25,006 bases of DNA from Rhizophagus sp. LPA8_4_AMF (taxonomy: Eukaryota; Glomeromycota; Glomeromycetes; Glomerales; Glomeraceae), in NCBI GenBank assembly GCA_021464525.1, contig JADRCO010000888.1, positions 1 through 25,006 on the forward strand, written 5' to 3'. The notes under the pieces were generated by a model. It made no database searches. It saw only the letters and a list, made by a program, of their open reading frames with translations, and was not told the DNA's origin. The position numbers were made by a program, and so were the translations under genes. Shown here one piece after another: positions 20,300 through 25,006 of the stretch (position 1 is its first letter; each line of letters begins with the position of its first letter).

Positions 20300-20605
20300 T
20301 TTACATTTTTTTCATTAAGAACGTATACTAACGTTCTTTATTGATTTTTTATAAAGTGTATGCTCTCTGGCCCTTTCAAGTTTCAAAATGAAATGTACAG
20401 TACGTATAAAGGTATGCCAATAGAAGAATATTTTTTTTAATTTTTTCATTATAAACGTTTACTAACGTTCTTTATTTTTTTTTCTAGAGAACGGCTCCCC
20501 GGACTTTTCAAACGAAGTAGATGTAAGGTATGTTGGGGGTAGAGGAATTTTAATTTTTTTAACTTTTTTCGTTAAGAACATTAGTTCTTATCATTCTTTA
20601 ATATT
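20300..20605 (+). repeat. Tandem repeat, about 130 bp, with a hairpin in each unit
   Basis: ACTAACGTTCTTTA occurs at 20327-20340 and 20461-20474 (period 134), and a third degenerate unit ends near 20600. Each unit opens with a T-tract and an inverted repeat: GAACGT/ACGTTC, then AAACGT/AACGTT, then TAAGAAC-ATTA-GTTCTTA. In the first two units a GC-richer block follows, containing GGCCCTTTCAA or GGACTTTTCAA and ending AAGGTATG. The hairpin arms change together between units. Confidence 0.65.
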
Positions 20606-21070
20606 GTCACGTGATTGGCGATCATATCGATCACTCCCATCAATGTCATGAATGTTTTGAATGTTTAATACTGACATAGCATGTAGATCATATATTTATT
20701 TTTATGTATTTTATTAGTGACAGTTATTTTCTTGTTATATCACAATATGTAATAAAAATATTATAAATAAAGCTCTGCCACGATGTAGACAAAGGAGTGT
20801 GAGTTTTAATACAAAAACTACAAGAATTGAGTATTATTGGTGATTGACAACAGGGATCCAACGTAACGGTGCTGATCATTATAATTAAATTAACCTTCTG
20901 CTTACATTATATCATACAAGTTTATTTTATAAACACACAAGAATTGGCGTAACAATATCTTTTTTTAGAGAACAGCCAGTTTTATAGGTTCCGGGCTAGT
21001 TTTTGTGAAAATATTTGTATTCACCTGTTCTTTTGCTTTTTTTTTTGTTTTTGACATTTTCTTTAACTTT

Positions 21071-21204
21071 CATCTTTTCTTTTTTTAGGTCTTTGACTTT
21101 TCTTTTTTTAGGTCTTTGACTTTTCTTTTTTTAGGTCTGACGATTTTTCTTTTTTTAGGTCTTTGACTCTTCTTTTTTAGATCTGACGATTTTTCTTTTT
21201 TTAG
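21071..21204 (+). repeat. Tandem array of splice-acceptor-like units (22-24 bp x 5)
   Basis: After a first CTTTTCTTTTTTTAG ending at 21088, five units follow at 21089-21111, 21112-21134, 21135-21158, 21159-21180 and 21181-21204. Each has a 7-9 base head, GTCTTTGAC or (G/A)TCTGACG, and a polypyrimidine tract ending TTTTTTAG. The heads run A-A-B-A-B. The last unit leads into an exon-like block at 21205. The array therefore offers six successive consensus-like 3' splice sites within 134 bases. It could be simple slippage of a polypyrimidine minisatellite. Confidence 0.8.
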
Positions 21205-21626
21205 GTTTTGATGGTTCTCTTTGGAAACGAAGGTGTGTTCGGTTTCTTCTTTTTCTTTTTTTTGCTAATTTTCTATTACTAACATTTATTTATTTTATTT
21301 TTTTTTTAAATTTCAGATGGCTTGTTTTTAGGGTGTAAGTTTTGATATCTTGCTTTTTCTTAAGCTTTCATTTAATAAAACAATTTTGTTCTTTTTTTAG
21401 GCAAAAACTTACCTCAATAAGAATCAATTCCAATCCTTTCTGAAATATTACCAAACAGTGCCAGCGGGAGAGTAATAAAATGACCACTTTGAATTCCATG
21501 AAACTTTTGGGACTGCCAAAATAGGCCATAGATTTGTGGACAGATTCATTTTTTAATCACTTATTTTTATATTTTTGATTGACAACCTGGGCTTGTTTTG
21601 GTTTTTTTTTCTCGTAAAGTTTTCCT

Positions 21627-21863
21627 TCATTTAAAAGCAATATTTTCCCCACAATTACTACACAGTTTATTGTCCTTTTTACAATTTTGGCAAAAAATTT
21701 TTTTCTTTCCCGACTTAATAAATTTCAGATTTGCAGATAATTTTTGGCAATTATTACATTGACAACTTTCTATAATACTTTGTTGTATAATACTTTTAGT
21801 AATATGCTTAACAGTTTTATGGTTGGATTGTTGAATCAAATGCACTAACCCCTCCCCTATCAA
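21627..21863 (-). pseudogene. Zinc-ribbon-like coding fragment, no ATG
   Basis: The minus-strand frame ends at 21627 and reads through VHLIQQSNHKTVKHITKSII, SCQCNNCQKLSANLKFI, FCQNCKKDNKLCSNCGENIA. Three CxxC pairs (CNNC, CQNC, CSNC) suggest a zinc-ribbon or knuckle. The frame opens at a TTG, with no ATG before the first CxxC, so it is likely an internal or last exon, or a gene fragment; GGTTAG near 21847 could be an acceptor. It lies opposite the exon-module locus. I do not recognise the family; a transposon-associated protein is one option. Balanced composition and Cys spacing support past coding. Confidence 0.4.
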
Positions 21864-22110
21864 GGAAATATGTTTTTTTAGGCGACTTTATTGAAGAATT
21901 TTGGTAAAGTTTTTTGTTATTTTTTATTTATTTTAATGGATGATTACTTAATCAATTTTTTTTAAAAAAAGATTTCATTCTTCGGTCTCTTAGACACATG
22001 GACTTGGTTAGTGCTTTTTAGTTTAATTTTTTATTTTTAACGAACTGTTGTTAACGGTTCTTTTTTTTCTTTTTTAGGTGATTCTTTAGTGTGGAATTTG
22101 ATTGGTATAC

Positions 22111-22845
22111 GTTAGAACTTATATTTGATTTACAACTGTTTAAAATTTTTATTATTTCATCACTACACATTTTTAAGCATTTTCTAAGTAGTTCAATTTC
22201 AATAATCTTTAATAGTAAATTTAAATTACAATGATTTGCCTAATAAATTTTAATAAATCATTACCATTTCAGATAAATGATTTATTAACCAAGAAAAAAT
22301 AAATCATCTAATTCTTTACAATATTTTACTAAATCGATAACTAATATTTTATAAATCGTCTATACTATTATTCCAAGACTGATAATTTAGTGAGTGATCA
22401 TCTTAATGGACAGTAACTGTATGTACCTATCAGATTGTATCCAATAGTTCATGTTTACTTGCACGATTTGCCCACTATTTGTTTACTATTTGAATACAAA
22501 TTTAATACATTTCAGCAAAATTAGTTGGTATACTATCTAGTGTAATTAAGCATTAATCGATGACTATATATAAAAAAAAACTGAAATATTTGATTAATTA
22601 ATAATCTCAAAATCTATTTATTTTATTTATTCTAAAAGGATGAGATTTGTATAAACTATGTGTAGTACTACAACTAGCGGTTATAATTAATATACAGTAT
22701 ATAGTACAAATACTAACTATAGAAAGTTAACCCTAATGAGGGGTCACCCTTCGAAATAAAATTAAAATGGCTATACTTTAGAAAAACTACATTGCTAAGA
22801 TAATTCAGTATTTTAATATCAATAGTGAATTTTTTTAACAAAAGC
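22111..22845. other. Gene-free AT-rich stretch
   Basis: No gene seen. A patch at about 22725-22790 with GTTAACCCTAATGAGGGGTC and then GTCACCCTTCG is richer in G and C and contains CCCTAATGAGGGG, an imperfect inverted repeat. It may be an edge of an unidentified repeat. Confidence 0.4.
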
Positions 22846-22925
22846 CACGTGACATAATCACACAGACTAACAAAAATTTTGGGTATTCCGATCGGAGAGA
22901 CATTGTATTATGGTACACTGTGCTC
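22846..22925 (-). mobile_element. Pogo-like terminal sequence, second copy
   Basis: Read on the minus strand from the TA at about 22905, it begins CAATGTCTCTCCGATCGGAA and continues with TTTTTGTTAG and GATTATGTCA. It aligns along about 60 bases with the copy at 12993-13070. CACGTG at 22846-22851 marks the inner limit of similarity. It lies about 350 bases upstream of the kinase pseudogene, as the other copy does for the F-box gene. Confidence 0.4.
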
Positions 22926-23277
22926 ATCTTTGCTTTATATGATAAGCAATATTTTACCACTAGAAGAATTTGGCAAACAAAATTATTAAAATGTTTGAAT
23001 TGTAACAAGATGTACGCTCCAAATTCCAAATATGTAATTTCATGCTTTCAATTTATAAAAAGAAAAAACTATTACCGTGTACTGAACATTCGTTTATCAT
23101 AAGGTAGTTATTATTTTGAGTTAATGTGATTAATTTTTTTTAAAAAAATCAAATATTATGAAAAAAAAATGCCACGTAATTTATGGAAATATAATCCAAA
23201 ATATTAAGTAATTATATTTAAATTTAATCATTTTTGAAATAAGCAAAAGTTTTTTAATTATTTATTTATTTTAAAAG

Positions 23278-24810
23278 CTCCATGTTACAAGTTCCTCTAT
23301 TATTGATTCAATTACTGAACCAGAAGAGATAGATGAAAGAATAGTATATATAGGAGATTTAGAAAAAAGAAAACTAGCATATGGAATATGTGGAGAATGT
23401 AAAGTACCTGGGACAGGAGAAAAATGGTGTCAGCCTTGTAATTCTAAAAGGTTTAAGATCTAGTGGCAATAAAGATATTGATGAACTAATACAACAATCA
23501 CAACTTAATGCTGTATATTCAGAAAAATGTCTTGAATAGATGCCTTTTGAATATTTTCAAGATGTTACTTATATTACAGACGATGGCTTTGGTAAAATTT
23601 TTTCAGCTATATGGTCAAAAGGATACTGTATGTTGAATGTTGGAATATTGAAAATCAAGAGTGGACGTGATGTCCAAATTTCAAAGTCGCATTAAAAAGT
23701 TTAGATAATTAAGCACAAAATTTTCAAATGAGGTAAATGAAATATATTCATGTGATTGGTACGATATAAAATAATGTATTAAAATTTCTCTCATTTTTAA
23801 TTAGATTAAATCCCATCTTCAGATTTATATTTATGATGTTATCAATTACTATGGAATAACTCAAAATCCTGATACTAAAAATTATATGATGATTGTAAAA
23901 TATTGTGAGAATGGAAATTTAAGAAATTATTTAAGTAAATTTAAGTTGGGCTACAAGTCAAAAATTAATAAATTATTACAAATTGCACGAGGGCTTCTGA
24001 ATATTCATAACGCAGGAAAAGTTCATAAAGATTTTCATTCGGGAAACGTACTATTTGATGATATTCCATATATAAGTGATTTAGGAATGTGTCAACCAGC
24101 GAATGATCAATCAGTGGAAGAAGGAATTTATGGAGTATTACCATATATGGCGCCAGAAGTTTTATGTAGACATAAATATACAAAAGCTTCTGATATTTAC
24201 TCATTTGGTATAGTTATGAATGAATTCATATCTGAAGAAATTCCTTATAAGAATATTCCTCATGATGAATTTTTAGCTATTAATATATGTAAAGGACTTA
24301 GACCAGAAATTTCTAAAGGCACCAAAATTACTCACAGATTTGATTATGAAATGTTGGGATGCTAATGTAGAGATTAGACCAACTGCTAAAGAATTATATC
24401 AATTACTAAGAAAATGGAAATCTAATAAAAATGATGAAGATAGTGAAATTTATTTTCAGATAAACAAAAGTAATAAAATGAAATATAAATTAAGAAAAAA
24501 AAGTTTAAAAACACATCCAGTACATCCACAGGCAATTTATACTAGTAGACTTTTAAGTTTCAAACACCTACCAGAACCAGTATATTTTTCAGGCATAACA
24601 TCTGTAAACTTAAGTATGTGATAAATTATCTACTGTAATTATAATAACATTCATTTGTATAACATTTTGTCACTAATTTTATAGTTTCTGAATGCTTTGA
24701 TTGTCAATTAAGTGAATTAGGTAAGAAATTATTTGTTTCATCTATTTAAATATATTTAACATTCTCTTAAATTGATCTATTTTATAGACCTTAATGATCA
24801 AGATGATTAA
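23278..24810 (+). pseudogene. TKL-like protein kinase pseudogene with catalytic motifs intact
   Basis: The N-terminal exon starts after TTTTAAAAG and reads LHVTSSSIIDSITEPEE, DLEKRKLAYGICGECKVPG, EKWCQPCNSKRFK. Disablements follow: a deletion/frameshift and TAG near 23455-23463; TAG at 23537-23539 replacing the Trp of LEW; a frameshift near 23626-23632; TGA at 23668-23670; TAA at 23710-23712; a one-base loss near 23722; and a two-base loss near 24320. The glycine loop (DGFGKIF), VALK lysine, HKDFHSGN, DLG, YMAPE and SDIYSFG are all retained. The intron at 23733-23804 sits where the intact gene has its intron. After HPQAIYTSR, splice sites at 24614-24684 and 24721-24787 are intact, giving a 36-base micro-exon (SECFDCQLSEL) and a last exon DLNDQDD ending TAA at 24810. 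The loss looks recent. Confidence 0.85.
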
Positions 24811-25006
24811 ATTAATATTGAATGAGTTCTATTTTCAATGACATAAACTGGTTTACATTTAGTCAGTTTGCTTTATCATTAACAGTTTGAATACTTTTGA
24901 GGCCTTTAACCAAGAAGCACAATGTGTCACAATTAACTGATACGCTATTCATCACGAAGTTAAACCAAATGGAGTCTTGTATTTACTAAACAGCAGTATT
25001 TAATAA
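24811..25006. other. 3' flank of the kinase pseudogene
   Basis: AT-rich sequence to the window edge with no AATAAA close to the stop and no further gene visible. Confidence 0.4.

Larger units (their letters stand above)
19321..22110 (+). other. Pyrimidine-rich locus of repeated exon-like modules
   Basis: The plus strand is dominated by T-tracts ending in TTTTTTAG or TTTCTAG. Short GC-richer blocks follow and often end at GTGAGT, GTAAAG, GTATG or GTAAG. Examples start at 19362, 19560, 20496, 20970, 21205, 21401, 21882 and 22078. Blocks at 19561-19595 and 21205-21240 are related to each other (ATTTTGACGATTTTCTCTG and GTTTTGATGGTTCTCTTTGG). No long reading frame links the blocks. This could be a decayed multi-exon gene of a repetitive family, or a spliced non-coding transcript. 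RNA evidence would decide. Confidence 0.4.

Noticed and set aside
22835..23102. Overlapping frames on both strands
   Set aside because: Mutual shadows that overlap the pogo-like repeat; the plus frame ends near a GTAG-type donor but links to no coding exon.
23965..24204. Minus-strand frame inside the kinase pseudogene
   Set aside because: Antisense shadow of the conserved kinase core.
1..25006. tRNA, rRNA and CRISPR arrays
   Set aside because: I looked for the tRNA GGTTCRA-type T-loop, conserved rRNA blocks and regularly spaced identical repeats with unique spacers. None is convincing; the 21.07-21.20 kb array has no spacers.

Overview
The window looks like nuclear DNA of an arbuscular mycorrhizal fungus of the Rhizophagus (Glomeromycotina) type. 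Seen directly: it is very AT-rich, has long poly-A/poly-T tracts, short GT..AG introns of about 65-90 bases, sparse genes and many degenerate repeats. Two gene families point to this group. One is a tyrosine-kinase-like (TKL) family with an N-terminal CxxC...CxxC head and an FDNWT-type linker. The other is single-exon F-box/leucine-rich-repeat proteins. Both are known to be greatly expanded in Rhizophagus. The organism call is inference; no rRNA, tRNA or mitochondrial marker is visible.

Layout. 1-2.1 kb: two diverged tandem repeats and a pogo-like transposon end. 2.1-5.5 kb: AT-rich DNA with microsatellites and a minisatellite. 5.65-7.15 kb: a complete two-exon kinase-family gene whose catalytic residues are largely lost, so a probable pseudokinase. 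8.62-9.08 kb: a small gene with an Arf-like myristoylation start and a long charged helix. 10.2-13.1 kb: a mosaic of a CpG-rich inverted-repeat element, a kinase copy with its catalytic core deleted, an inverted kinase-core fragment, an 11-bp inverted-repeat element, a SINE-like insertion with 16-bp direct repeats and a second pogo-like end. 13.37-14.85 kb: an intact F-box gene. 15.8-16.4 kb: two unidentified coding-like remnants. 18.05-18.65 kb: a well-bounded MITE with a 9-bp target duplication, followed by another kinase N-terminal scrap. 19.3-22.1 kb: a pyrimidine-rich locus built from repeated exon-like modules, including a tandem array of splice-acceptor-like sequences, with a zinc-ribbon-like fragment on the opposite strand. 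23.28-24.81 kb: a kinase pseudogene with at least seven disablements but intact catalytic motifs and intact 3' micro-exons.

How it fits together. Three protein genes look functional: a pseudokinase, a myristoylated coiled-coil candidate and an F-box protein. The rest is a record of kinase-family duplication and decay, with transposable elements inserted around the copies. The most unusual points are that the intact kinase gene has lost catalysis while the broken copy keeps the catalytic residues, the tandem acceptor array, and the two small elements with recognisable target-site duplications. I see no evidence for a defence-type or other clearly new multi-gene system.
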